Counted from the first letter of the stretch, positions 52,534 through 61,772 are shown. The stretch is 64,000 nt of DNA from Asanoa hainanensis (GCF_900188485.1 NZ_FZPH01000002.1:620001-684000); one strand, 5' to 3'. Program-made: numbers and translations. The notes: generated from the sequence alone by a model not told the origin.

Positions 52534-54444
52534 CTAGGGCGACCTGGCTGTGAGGACTTGCTCGACTCGCGCTCGCAGCTGCGGGTACGCAATTCGCGCA
52601 GTCGTGGCAACTCTCGTCGCCGTCCACCAGATGATTGCAGCGATGTAGGCCAGGGTGATGGCTCGGTTGTTCCCGAGGCTGGAGACGCTGAAGCCGCCGA
52701 TCGTGAGGATTGCGGCGGTGAGCAGTTGCAGGCGTCTGCTTCGGATGAGGGTCACGGCGATGGCGAGACCGGTGGCAGCGCCGCCGATGCGGATGATGAT
52801 CGACGAAAGCCCTGGACTGATTTGCGCGGAGACCGCGTAGCGCATCGCGAGGATGCCGAAGCTGCCCAGCAGGACGGCGGACACCGGGTGCCGCAGTTGG
52901 GTGAGCCAGGCGGCGACCGCCGCAGCAGGAATCGATCGCGCGAGTGCGGCGACAAGCAGCGCTCCGGCAGCAACGGGTACAGCGGGCACGATCGCGTGGG
53001 ATGCGTACTCCGTCGTGATGGCGCCGACGAGCGCGCCGATGGCCAAGCCGTACAGCGCCGCGATGACGATCCCGAGCGCGCCAGCACCGGCGAAGGTGGC
53101 GCGGATCAATGTGGTGCCCTCGCTCACGTTGGAGTCGCCGGCCAGGTAGAGCGTCGGGAGAAGGTGGGCGACCGACCAGGCGGTGAGGACGGCAACGACG
53201 GCGGCGGCCGAGATCAGTTCCTCGGCGAGGTGGACGGTCAGACCGGTCGGACTGTCACCGGTCCACAGGGTCATCGCGACCGCCGCGAGGAGTGCCATGG
53301 AGGACGCCGCGAACAGGGCTGGACGGATGAGGTCTGTCGGGCGGAGTTTCACGCGCGGCAACTCGGCCGGGACCGCTGCTCGCACTTCGGAACCTACCGC
53401 CGCGGTTAGCGCGCCCTCGGCTGCGGCGATGTCGGTCCGGACTGGAACCTGCGGCTCGTGACAAGTCGTCGATGCGAGAACCTGTTTCATGCCCGGCATT
53501 GCTGCGTTGCCGCCGGCCAGCACCACGAGTGACAGGTGAGTGCCGGCGATGTCAGCCGCGGATAGCACTTCAGTAACGGCAGCACTGAGGGCCGCTAGCG
53601 CGGGCTGGACGATCTTGGCGAGGTCGGTTCTGTCTACGACGACGGGCGGGTACGGGTCGTGGAGAGCGACGGCTGTCCGTTCGTGGTCGAACAGATTTAC
53701 CTTCGCGTCCTCAGCCGCCGCGAGCACGGATCGCCATTGGGGATCTTGCAGGTCCGCTGCTGAGGCGGGCTGGCCCGGCGGTGTGACTGCCGCTATGAGG
53801 TGGGCGGCGACGAGCTGGTCGAAGTCGCGCCCTGACGCGCCCGCTGCCACGGTGGTGGCGAGCTGCTGAAGTCCGTGATCGTCGTGTTCGAGGACGGTCA
53901 GCGTGGTGGCCGCTGCTCCCGCGTCACACACCAGCATGTATCCGCCGGCCGTTGTGCGGTTGGCGGATGTCGAGGCGAGGTAGGTGGCGATCGCTGCCGG
54001 TGCCGAGACGAAGACGACGTTCGTGAAACCCGCCGTGGTGGCCGCCTCGCGCAGCGCGTCGCGCCGGATCCGGCCCCACGCTGGCGGGACGGTCAGCGTG
54101 ACCAAATCGAGTTGGTGTCCGGCGATGCGGGTCGCCTCTGCCTTGATGGCCGTCAGGATTGCGGCGAAGACCTCGACCGCGTCGACCGTGCGGTCGCCGA
54201 GTTGGATACTGGCGCCAGCGATGGTCAACATCGGGTCGGCTAGGTAGCGGTCGGGGTGCTCGAGCGCTGCGGCGCGTGCGGCTGAGCCGACGAGAAACCC
54301 GCCGTCGGGCAGGGCGAAGACACGGCTGCGCATGCGCGGCGACCCGTCCGGCATCAGCGGCAACCGTGCGCCACCTGGTAGCGCCAGGACGGCCTTGGTG
54401 GTGGCCGAACCGATGTCAACGCCGAGACGGGCAGTCACGGACAT
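52534..54444 (-). CDS. Hsp70-like ATPase fused to a membrane domain
   Basis: 636 residues. Residues 1-350 carry an actin/Hsp70 ATPase fold: LGVDIGSATTKAVLA (phosphate 1), VTLTVPPAWG, YMLVCDAGAAATTLTVL (phosphate 2) and LVVLAGGNAAMPG (adenosine). Instead of a substrate-binding domain the C-terminal 260 residues form about eight membrane helices. Such membrane-fused Hsp70s occur in actinobacteria; their clients are unknown. Divergent from the LysM/BTAD gene, with about 100 bp between. Confidence 0.82.
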   Translation of the reverse strand: MSVTARLGVDIGSATTKAVLALPGGARLPLMPDGSPRMRSRVFALPDGGFLVGSAARAAALEHPDRYLADPMLTIAGASIQLGDRTVDAVEVFAAILTAIKAEATRIAGHQLDLVTLTVPPAWGRIRRDALREAATTAGFTNVVFVSAPAAIATYLASTSANRTTAGGYMLVCDAGAAATTLTVLEHDDHGLQQLATTVAAGASGRDFDQLVAAHLIAAVTPPGQPASAADLQDPQWRSVLAAAEDAKVNLFDHERTAVALHDPYPPVVVDRTDLAKIVQPALAALSAAVTEVLSAADIAGTHLSLVVLAGGNAAMPGMKQVLASTTCHEPQVPVRTDIAAAEGALTAAVGSEVRAAVPAELPRVKLRPTDLIRPALFAASSMALLAAVAMTLWTGDSPTGLTVHLAEELISAAAVVAVLTAWSVAHLLPTLYLAGDSNVSEGTTLIRATFAGAGALGIVIAALYGLAIGALVGAITTEYASHAIVPAVPVAAGALLVAALARSIPAAAVAAWLTQLRHPVSAVLLGSFGILAMRYAVSAQISPGLSSIIIRIGGAATGLAIAVTLIRSRRLQLLTAAILTIGGFSVSSLGNNRAITLAYIAAIIWWTATRVATTARIAYPQLRARVEQVLTARSP

Positions 54445-54545
54445 TGATGCAGTCTGCCCAGCCTCCCTGTCGCCCGCCGACCGATTGTCGATGGGTGATC
54501 AAAGATGTGCGGATCGTGAACATTTCTCGATCGGAAGGTTGAGAT

Positions 54546-57161
54546 GTGACCGTCGATGCGAGTAAACGCGAAGTACCTGCCTGCCCGCTGCCCCCGGAGG
54601 CTGCCCTGACCCGATCTCCGGATCGGCCGACCCGCGACCGAGACGATCTCCTTCGCCAGGAGACCGTCTGGCGCGCTCTACCCCCAGCCCGCAGGCCCAC
54701 CCTGGCGCAGCGGGTCGTAACGTTGGTGCGGACGGTCGGCGCCGCGCTGACCTTCGCCGTGTGGCTGGTTGGAATCCCGGTCGCTCTTGCGCTCGTCGCG
54801 GGGTGGCCGGTGCCCTCGACCCTCCCGACGGGACGGGAGATCCTGGACGCCCTGTCGCAGCCGGACCTGCTCACCGAGCAGAACTTTCTCAAAACCGCGG
54901 CCGGACTCGTCTGGCTGATGTGGGGTCTATCCGTCGCGTACACCGCATACGTATTGGCCGCCGTCGCGCGGCCGCGTCAGCGTCGAATCCCTGTTCCGAG
55001 GCTCGTCCGCCGGGTCGTCACCGGCCTCGTGGGTTCGATCTCCGTTGCGGCCACGGGTCAAGCCGCCGCCATTGCAGCGCCCGCCGTCACGGCCCCCGCT
55101 GCGCCAGAGCTCGAACTGCCAAACCAGGTCGCGGCGGAGCCTCAGCCTTCGACCGACCCGGCCGCAGGTTCGACGCCTACGGCGCAGTCCAGCCCCACGC
55201 CGTATCGGGTGGTTCGCGGCGACACGCTGTGGGACCTCGCGGAGGACCGCCTCGGCGACGGCCAGCGGTGGGACGACATCTACGACCTCAACAAGGGCCG
55301 GCGCCAGCCCGACGGCCAGGCTCTGCGCGATCCCGACCTGATTCAACCGGGGTGGAGACTCATGATCCCTTCGGCGCCGGCGGAGGACGTCACACCCACT
55401 CCCACGAGCCCGAAGGAATCAACCGAAGATCCGCGGCCAACGCCTCCTGAACCACCCACACCAGCGCAAGCAGCCCCGACGCCCTCGGCACACGCGGAGG
55501 CGCGCCGGGACGTCCATGTCACCAGGACAGATGACGAAGGCGTTGAACTCTCCGACGGAAGCTGGATTCCCTGGACTCTGGTCGGCGGACTCGCGACCGT
55601 CACGGCTGCCGTTTGGGCCCAGCGGCGCCGCCGATACAGCGGCAAGGATGCCGAGAATCTGCCGACCATGCCGGCGCCGGCCCTCGTCGCGATTGACCGC
55701 GTCGCGGCGAGGGACCGGAAGCAGCACTCGGACGACAGACGGGTCCCAGCCGACAGCAGTGCCACCTCGTCTATGCCGCTGTCAGGAGTCAGTGCGCTGG
55801 TCGGCGATGGCGGGTTGGGCGTCGCGCGTTCCGCGCTGGTGGCAACTCTCGCCGTTGCCTCCACCGACCACACCGAGTTGCGCGGCGAGGTCGTGACCGA
55901 TCGGGCGTCGCTGGTGGCGATGCTCGGACCCGCCGCGGGCGTGCTCGGTGGATGGGCGCGGCTTCACGTAGCAGCGGACGTGTACGAGGCCGCCGGCATT
56001 CTCGAAACGCGGCTACTGCACCGCGCCCGAATCCTCGAAAGCCAAACGTCGGAAGAACCGCCTCCACCGTTGTTGTTCATCTGCGCCGCGCCGCAACAGC
56101 CCGACCGAGGCCGCTTGAGCGCGATCCTCGACCAGGGCCGCCCCTTGGGCGCAAGCGCGCTCCTGCTCGGTGAATGGTCGGCAGACGAGACGATCACCGT
56201 CAGCAGCGACGGCACCGTACGCGGCTCCGACGGCCGGCCTCCGTCGCGGCTCGCTGTTCTCACCGTGCGCGCCGCCAATGAGGCCATCAACGCGTTGCGT
56301 GAAGCTCAGACAGGCGAGACAGCGGGCGCTCCAGCCAGTGTCGACCTCGTGCCACTTGTGGCGCCCCGCGCCCTGGAAGCCGCGACAGCAGCGCCCGCCA
56401 TCGTGGCCGTATCTGCTGCCGACCAACCGGCGGCGAAGGCCCGGCTACGTGTCTTGGGGTCGCCAGGAATCGACGACATCACTGAACCCGGCCGCCCACT
56501 GCGGGCGAAGGCTCTCGAAGTAGCAGTGCTGTTGGCCTGTCACCCCGACGGCCTGACGACCCGTGACATCGGCGAACACGTCGAACCTGATGCCAAGCTC
56601 AAACAAGCCGACGAGCGTGTCCACACCAACGTCTCCAACCTCAGACAGGTGTTCGGTCGAGCGGCAGGCAAGCGCTCCGACGCCTACGTCGTCAGGACCA
56701 GCGGCAGGTATCGGCTCGATCGCGTCTCCGTCGACGTCGACCTCTGGGAACTGCGCGACCTGCTTCGCAACGCTGCCACGGCCAACCACGGGAAACGACG
56801 TCGACTGCTTGAAGCGGCATGCGAGCTGTATACCGAGCCGCTAGCGGCGTCGAGCCTCTACGACTGGATTCAGCCCCACCGCGAGGCCGTCCGCCGATGG
56901 GGAACCGAGGCACACCTCCAACTAGGAGAGCTGCTCCTCGCTGAGGATCCCGCCGCCGCCTCCGCGCTTCTGGACAAGGCGATCAAACTCGACAGGTTCA
57001 ACGAGGCGCTCTACCGGCTAGCGATGCGCGCCCGCCACGCACTCAACGACACCGATTCCGTCGACACGCTCCTGCGGGCCCTGGCCCGGGCGCTTGCCGA
57101 GATCGACGCCAAGCCCGCTCAGGAGATCACTCAACTCGCGCGCCAACTCCAGGCCCGCTGA
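54546..57161 (+). CDS. Membrane LysM + BTAD (SARP-like) regulator
   Basis: 871 residues. Two or three N-terminal membrane helices (ALTFAVWLVGIPVALALVAG; AAGLVWLMWGLSVAYTAYVLA), then a LysM domain (YRVVRGDTLWDLAEDRLGDG to LIQPGWRLMIP), a Pro/Thr linker, another helix (WTLVGGLATVTAAVWA), a nucleotide-binding-like middle and a C-terminal OmpR-like winged helix with BTAD (DVDLWELRDLL, LYDWIQPHREAVRRW). A protein joining a wall-binding module with a SARP-type DNA-binding part suggests signalling between envelope and transcription. GTG start after AAGG. Confidence 0.8.
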   Translation: MTVDASKREVPACPLPPEAALTRSPDRPTRDRDDLLRQETVWRALPPARRPTLAQRVVTLVRTVGAALTFAVWLVGIPVALALVAGWPVPSTLPTGREILDALSQPDLLTEQNFLKTAAGLVWLMWGLSVAYTAYVLAAVARPRQRRIPVPRLVRRVVTGLVGSISVAATGQAAAIAAPAVTAPAAPELELPNQVAAEPQPSTDPAAGSTPTAQSSPTPYRVVRGDTLWDLAEDRLGDGQRWDDIYDLNKGRRQPDGQALRDPDLIQPGWRLMIPSAPAEDVTPTPTSPKESTEDPRPTPPEPPTPAQAAPTPSAHAEARRDVHVTRTDDEGVELSDGSWIPWTLVGGLATVTAAVWAQRRRRYSGKDAENLPTMPAPALVAIDRVAARDRKQHSDDRRVPADSSATSSMPLSGVSALVGDGGLGVARSALVATLAVASTDHTELRGEVVTDRASLVAMLGPAAGVLGGWARLHVAADVYEAAGILETRLLHRARILESQTSEEPPPPLLFICAAPQQPDRGRLSAILDQGRPLGASALLLGEWSADETITVSSDGTVRGSDGRPPSRLAVLTVRAANEAINALREAQTGETAGAPASVDLVPLVAPRALEAATAAPAIVAVSAADQPAAKARLRVLGSPGIDDITEPGRPLRAKALEVAVLLACHPDGLTTRDIGEHVEPDAKLKQADERVHTNVSNLRQVFGRAAGKRSDAYVVRTSGRYRLDRVSVDVDLWELRDLLRNAATANHGKRRRLLEAACELYTEPLAASSLYDWIQPHREAVRRWGTEAHLQLGELLLAEDPAAASALLDKAIKLDRFNEALYRLAMRARHALNDTDSVDTLLRALARALAEIDAKPAQEITQLARQLQAR

Positions 57162-57250
57162 GCATCTGCCACCAACGGCGGCGACGGCATCGAGCCGGTG
57201 CCGCCCCGAAGTACGCCCTGGCAAGTCACGGTCATCAGAAGGAGGACGCC

Positions 57251-57331
57251 ATGAAGACGATCACATCACCTCGCCCGGGACCCCTCCAGCGCCCGGCATG
57301 TCCTCGGACGGCCTATGGCGGAACCGGCTAA
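57251..57331 (+). CDS. 26-residue peptide with strong SD
   Basis: MKTITSPRPG... to ...AYGGTG, beginning five bases after a perfect AAGGAGG. Overlaps the next gene by 17 bases, so it may couple or control its translation. Confidence 0.45.
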   Translation: MKTITSPRPGPLQRPACPRTAYGGTG

Positions 57332-57521
57332 GCCCGCGCGGAGGCAACAGAAGATCCGGACCACGCCGGTGGTCGTCGAGCCGCCACAGACGTCGCCTCT
57401 CTCCGAGGCCGACCGCCGACAGGCGGTGACCGCGCTGTCTGCCCTCATCGCCGAATGGTGGGAGCGCCAGCAAGCCGACGAGCCCCCAGCTCGCCCATCC
57501 GCAGAACCGCCTCCGCACTGA
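57315..57521 (+). CDS. Small hypothetical protein before the recombinase
   Basis: 68 residues, Pro/Ala-rich ends around a short helix (SEADRRQAVTALSALIAEWWERQQ). A helical 70-residue protein upstream of a serine recombinase is often an excisionase-like or accessory factor, but there is no HTH here. A terminator follows. Confidence 0.55.
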   Translation: MAEPAKPARRQQKIRTTPVVVEPPQTSPLSEADRRQAVTALSALIAEWWERQQADEPPARPSAEPPPH

Positions 57522-57537
57522 CGGATCACCCCACACC

Positions 57538-57577
57538 GGCCGGCATGACGCCCACGCGTCGTGCCGGCCTTTCGTTG
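57538..57577 (+). terminator. Terminator before the recombinase gene
   Basis: 13-bp stem (GGCCGGCATGACG with CGTCGTGCCGGCC, one wobble) then TTTCGTTGTTT. Confidence 0.85.
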
Positions 57578-57678
57578 TTTCCGCAGCTCAGACCACTCGC
57601 CAAGCTTGACCGACTCCACCCAATGGCGGACGGTCGACCTGGCGAACCCCTCAAATGATCTTGAAGGGCCATTGACCC

Positions 57679-59319
57679 GTGTCTAGGAAGGCTCGAAACA
57701 CCGCACTGCGGCGGAGATTGGAGGAAGCACCGTCTCGCCGCGTCGCGATCTACCTTCGGCGCTCGACCGATGAGGACAACCAGCCCTACAGCCTGGAAGC
57801 CCAGGAGACGAGGCTCCGAGCGTTCGTGGCCTCACAACCGGGCGACTGGCAGATCGTGAAGATCTATTCCGACGACGCCTCCGGCGCCACGACTGACCGC
57901 GAAGACCTTCAGAAGATGCTGCGTGCCGCGAGGGTCGGCATGTTCGACACCCTGCTGGTCTACCGAGTCGACCGCTTCTCCCGCAGACTGCGTGACCTCG
58001 TCGCGCTCCTCGACGACCTCGAAGACGCCGAAGTGGTCTTCCGCAGTGCCACCGAACCATTCGACACCTCGACCCCGGTCGGTCGGATGCTGGTCCAGAT
58101 GCTCGGCGTATTCGCGGAATTCGAACGCGAGGTCATCATCGACCGCGTCATCGCCGGCATGGAACGCAAGGCGGCCAAGGGCCTCCTTACCGGCGGCCGG
58201 GTCCCGTTCGGCTACGCCAAGGACGCCGAGACCGACAACTACATCATCGACCAAGCGCAAGCGGTCACCGTCCGTCTGATCTTCGACCTCTACACGAAGG
58301 ACCGCCTCGGCACACGCGCCATCGCCAATGTGCTCAACGACCGCGGACTGCGTACCCGTGCCGGCACCCTGTGGTCGCAACGCTCGGTCGAGTATGTGAT
58401 CACCAACCGGCAGTACCTCGGCGAGAAGAGCTTCCGCGGGATCAGAGTGATCGACGCACACGAGGCGATCATCAAGCGGCGTCAGTTCAACGACGCGCAG
58501 CGCATCCTCGCCCAACGCAGCGAGCGCATCGGCCAGCGCGCGGCCAACGCCTCCGACTACACCCTCACCGGCAAGATCTCTTGCCCATCCTGCGGCCGCA
58601 AGTACATCGGCACCCCGGCGCACGGCCGCACCCGGCGCTACCGGTACTACACCTGCTGGAGCCGCAACCGCTACGGCACCAAAGCAGGCTGCCGGATCCA
58701 CCGATTCAACGCCGACGAAATCGAACAGGCGATGGAACGTGCCTTGATCGACTTCTTCACCAACGCACACGAGGTCATCGACGACGCCATCCGCGCCTTC
58801 ATCGCCGACCACGCAGCCGCCGCCGGCAACCACCGCGACGAACTCGCCACGATCAAACAACAGACCAAGGAAACCGCCAACGCCCTGGACCGCTACCTGA
58901 CCGCTTTCGAGAAAGGCACCCTCGACGACGAGGACCCCGACATCCAGGCCCGGCTCACGAAGCTCAAAGCCCGCTCCAAGCAGCTACGTGACCGCCGCGC
59001 TGAGATCGAGTTCGACCTCGATGAGCCGCTGAGGGCGCCAACTCGTGCCGAACTCAACGTTATCCGCGACCACATAGCCGAGACCGTCCGCGAGGGCAAC
59101 GCAAAAGCGAAGAAGGCCCTGTTCGAGGCCCTGATCGAAAACATCACGGTCACCTCGGCCAGCACCATCGTGCCGAACTTCCGCATCCCCCTCGGGGCGA
59201 CCGACGGGATGGCGACCGAAGCGCCATCCCGTGATCAACAAGATGCGGACAGCGCGGTTCGCGCACTGCCACGTTTGGTGGGGTCGGCGGGACTCGAACC
59301 CGCACTGAAACGGACCTAA
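57679..59319 (+). CDS. Large serine recombinase (integrase)
   Basis: 546 residues. Resolvase domain with catalytic S29 (YLRRSTDE), DDASGATTDREDLQ and YRVDRFSRRLRDL; recombinase domain GGRVPFGYAKD; zinc ribbon CPSCGRKY...CWSRNRYGTKAGC; coiled coil after it. It should integrate and excise the element at a short core. The last residues (VGSAGLEPALKRT) are translated from the antisense of the tRNA gene, so the natural C-terminus before integration may differ. GTG start. Confidence 0.92.
   Translation: MSRKARNTALRRRLEEAPSRRVAIYLRRSTDEDNQPYSLEAQETRLRAFVASQPGDWQIVKIYSDDASGATTDREDLQKMLRAARVGMFDTLLVYRVDRFSRRLRDLVALLDDLEDAEVVFRSATEPFDTSTPVGRMLVQMLGVFAEFEREVIIDRVIAGMERKAAKGLLTGGRVPFGYAKDAETDNYIIDQAQAVTVRLIFDLYTKDRLGTRAIANVLNDRGLRTRAGTLWSQRSVEYVITNRQYLGEKSFRGIRVIDAHEAIIKRRQFNDAQRILAQRSERIGQRAANASDYTLTGKISCPSCGRKYIGTPAHGRTRRYRYYTCWSRNRYGTKAGCRIHRFNADEIEQAMERALIDFFTNAHEVIDDAIRAFIADHAAAAGNHRDELATIKQQTKETANALDRYLTAFEKGTLDDEDPDIQARLTKLKARSKQLRDRRAEIEFDLDEPLRAPTRAELNVIRDHIAETVREGNAKAKKALFEALIENITVTSASTIVPNFRIPLGATDGMATEAPSRDQQDADSAVRALPRLVGSAGLEPALKRT
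59279..59319. other. Probable attachment site region
   Basis: The integrase reading frame runs into the 3' half of the tRNA and stops there, the usual geometry of an element inserted at a tRNA 3' end. No second copy of this segment was found in the window, so the far junction is either short-cored or not recognised. Confidence 0.5.
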
Positions 59320-59353
59320 ACCGTTTGCCTCCTGCCAATTGGGCTACGACCCC
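59279..59353 (-). tRNA. tRNA with UAG (Leu) anticodon, short variable loop
   Basis: 75 bases. Acceptor GGGGTCG/CGACCCC, anticodon stem AACGG/CCGTT with loop TTTAGGT (anticodon UAG, codon CUA), T arm GCGGG-TTCGAGT-CCCGC, and D loop with GG. All stems pair. The variable loop is TCAGT only, whereas tRNA-Leu is normally class II with a long arm. The 3' end faces the integrase. Confidence 0.85.
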
Positions 59354-59416
59354 GTGGGCGCGAGCGCGCGTTAGCGCGTGCGCCCCGGACATTCTGGCGT
59401 ACGAGCGTACGGCTTG

Positions 59417-59887
59417 CTAGTCGAGTCCCAGGTCGCGGCGCAGTTTGGCGACGTGGCCCGTGGCTTTGACGTTGTACAGGGCGTGTTCGATGCGGCCCTT
59501 CTCGTCGATCACGAAGGTCGACCGGATGACGCCGGTGATCGTGCGGCCGTAGGACTGCTTCTCGCCCCAGGCACCGTACGCGGTCAGGACCTTCTTGTCC
59601 TCGTCGGACACCAGCGGGAAGGTGAGGGCGTCGTGTTCGCGGAACTTCGCCAGTTTGGCCGGCTTGTCCGGGGAGATGCCGACGACCTCGTAGCCTGCGG
59701 CCTGCAGCGACGCGAGCGAGTCACGGAAGTCGCACGCCTGCTTGGTGCATCCGGGTGTCATCGCCGCCGGGTACGCGTAGAGGACCACCTTCTTCCCGCG
59801 CAGGTCCGCGAGCGTGAGGGTGTCGCCGGTGTCGGTGGGCAGGGCGAAGTTCGGTGCCTCGTCGCCGGGGCTCAGGCGTTCCGTCAT
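59417..59887 (-). CDS. bcp: Thioredoxin-dependent peroxiredoxin (Bcp/PrxQ)
   Basis: 156 residues. Peroxidatic Cys in AAMTPGCTKQACDFRD (the TxxC motif reads TPGC, with a second Cys five residues later as in PrxQ), GISPDKP, and DEKGRIEHALYNVKATGHV. Reduces peroxides using thioredoxin. The start ATG at 59887 overlaps the upstream gene by ATGA. Confidence 0.92.
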   Translation of the reverse strand: MTERLSPGDEAPNFALPTDTGDTLTLADLRGKKVVLYAYPAAMTPGCTKQACDFRDSLASLQAAGYEVVGISPDKPAKLAKFREHDALTFPLVSDEDKKVLTAYGAWGEKQSYGRTITGVIRSTFVIDEKGRIEHALYNVKATGHVAKLRRDLGLD

Positions 59888-61047
59888 GCGCCCGACTCTA
59901 CCGCCGGGGTCCCGGAGGGCTCGTCGTCCACGGGGCGGCGGGCCGCGGGCAGGGGTGGGCGCTGCGCCGACGACCGCATCCGGAGCGCGGCCGCGCCCGC
60001 CACTCCGGCGCCGGCGGCGATGACGACGGCGACCAGGAGGCGACCGAAGAGGCCGGACCACGGCACGGGTACGACGCCGTTCGTGAACGCCGCCGCATTG
60101 CTCACGCCGGCGAAGATGGCCACGCAGACACCGGCCAGCGCCAGCGCGAAGTCACCGGCCGGCCGGCGGGTCAACGCGAACACCCCGGCGGCGATCGCGG
60201 CCAGGCCGGTCAGCACCGGCCAGATCTGTCCCGCGAAGAGCCCGCCGAGCACGGCGCCGAAGCCGGAGTTGCCGGCGTCGACCTCCCGGCCGACCGAGTA
60301 GACCACGGCCGCCACCCCACCGACCGCCGCCACCGCAGCCAGGACCGGGAGCACCCAGCGGACCGGGGCCCCGGCAACAGAAACAGAGCTGCGCACGGTC
60401 AAAGAAGAGGTCAACCGGCGCAGCCGGCCGACCAGCCCCAGGAACGCGACCGCCAGAGCGGCGACCACCACCCAGGTCCACCACACCGTCCCCGACGGCG
60501 GCGGCACCCAGTCCAGCGTCCCCCGTACCTCGAGCGTGTGCACCCCGTCGACCCGCAGCGGAACCACCCAGTCCCGTACCCGCTGCGCCCGGTTCGGCGC
60601 CGCAGCCACGGAAGGCGGAGGTGTCGACAGCATCCAGTGCGAGCGATGATCATGCCACCGCACCACCGGCACGGTCGACGCCTGGCGCCAGGTCGGCGGC
60701 AGCGTCGGGTCGGCCATCGGCGGCAGCGTGGCCTCGCCGGTCAGCGTGGCGTTGAGGTAGACGGCCGGGGAGTGCACGTTCTCGTACACCCCGTCCGGCC
60801 GTACCTCCAGGTAGGGCTCGTTCTGGTAGCCGAGCACCTCGACCGTCGTACCCGTGTGGTTGGTGAGCTCCAACCGCGCACCCGCCTCGACCGCGCGGAC
60901 CCGCAGGCCCGGGCTGGCCGGGCTGACCGCCGTCACCACCGTGCGGTAGTCGGTGCCGTCCGGCGCGTCCGCGCCATGCGCCCAGGCGGGCGAGGCCGAG
61001 ACCAGCACGCCTCCGAAACAAAGAGCAAGACCCAACAACACACGCAC
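59884..61047 (-). CDS. Secreted-domain, multi-helix membrane protein
   Basis: About 387 residues. Signal peptide ending SPAWAHG, an extracytoplasmic beta-type domain of some 180 residues (LELTNHTGTTVEVLGYQNEPYLEV, YENVHSPAVYLNAT), then about six membrane helices. It recurs in actinobacteria next to copper/redox genes; function unknown. GTG 61047 with 11 bases after the stop of the upstream gene; GTG two codons later is possible. Confidence 0.78.
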   Translation of the reverse strand: MRVLLGLALCFGGVLVSASPAWAHGADAPDGTDYRTVVTAVSPASPGLRVRAVEAGARLELTNHTGTTVEVLGYQNEPYLEVRPDGVYENVHSPAVYLNATLTGEATLPPMADPTLPPTWRQASTVPVVRWHDHRSHWMLSTPPPSVAAAPNRAQRVRDWVVPLRVDGVHTLEVRGTLDWVPPPSGTVWWTWVVVAALAVAFLGLVGRLRRLTSSLTVRSSVSVAGAPVRWVLPVLAAVAAVGGVAAVVYSVGREVDAGNSGFGAVLGGLFAGQIWPVLTGLAAIAAGVFALTRRPAGDFALALAGVCVAIFAGVSNAAAFTNGVVPVPWSGLFGRLLVAVVIAAGAGVAGAAALRMRSSAQRPPLPAARRPVDDEPSGTPAVESGA

Positions 61048-61058
61048 GGGCCAGAACC

Positions 61059-61772
61059 CTACGCGGCGTTCACGGCGGCCACGATGGCGTCCGGCGTCGG
61101 GTTCGGGATGACCTGGCCGTTGACCACGACGGTCGGGGTGCCGGTGACGCCGGCCTTGGCGGCCGCGTCGGTGACCGAGGCGACCCATGGCTTGTAGCGG
61201 CCCGAGTCGATGCACTGCCCGAAGCTGCCCTGGTCGAGCCCCATGCCGGTGCCGATCGCGATCAACTGGCTGTTCGACAGCCCGGCGCTGCCTTCAGCGG
61301 GCTGCTGGGCATAGAGCGCGTCGTGGTACTCCTTGAACTTCCCGCCGTCGGCGGCGCACGCGGCGGCCGCGGCCGAGCGGGTCGAGTACTCGGTGGTCGA
61401 CGCCGGGTCCAGGTACGCCACCGTGTTGTAGGTGACCTTGATCTTGCCGTCGTTGACCAGATCGTTGATCGCCGAGCCGCTGGTGGCCTCGAAGTCCTTG
61501 CAGTGCGGGCAGATGAAGTCCTCGTAGAGCTGCACCTGCACCGGACCGGTGCCGAGCGTCTCGCCGGTGGTCGTGGTGGCCGACGCGGGCGCGACCAGCG
61601 GGCCGGCGTCGGAGCGCTGGCTCTGGTAGACCCCCCACCCGATTAACCCGGCGATCACCAGGACGGCCACCGCCGCGATCGAGACCCACATCGTGCGCTT
61701 GCGGCGACGTTCGGCCGCAAGCTGCTTGCGTACCACCTTGGCAGCGCTCTTGCCCTGTTGGCGTTTGCTCAT
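61059..61772 (-). CDS. DsbA-like thioredoxin-fold protein
   Basis: 237 residues, one N-terminal membrane helix (VSIAAVAVLVIAGLIGWGVY), then a DsbA/Thioredoxin_4 domain with CPHC in EDFICPHCKDF and cis-Pro in VTGTPTVVVNG. Catalyses disulfide exchange outside the membrane. It overlaps the MauE-type partner by ATGA, the likely electron exchanger. Confidence 0.92.
   Translation of the reverse strand: MSKRQQGKSAAKVVRKQLAAERRRKRTMWVSIAAVAVLVIAGLIGWGVYQSQRSDAGPLVAPASATTTTGETLGTGPVQVQLYEDFICPHCKDFEATSGSAINDLVNDGKIKVTYNTVAYLDPASTTEYSTRSAAAAACAADGGKFKEYHDALYAQQPAEGSAGLSNSQLIAIGTGMGLDQGSFGQCIDSGRYKPWVASVTDAAAKAGVTGTPTVVVNGQVIPNPTPDAIVAAVNAA

Noticed and set aside
57832-58860. 342-codon frame antisense to the recombinase
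   Set aside because: Asp/Val-rich mirror of the recombinase sequence.
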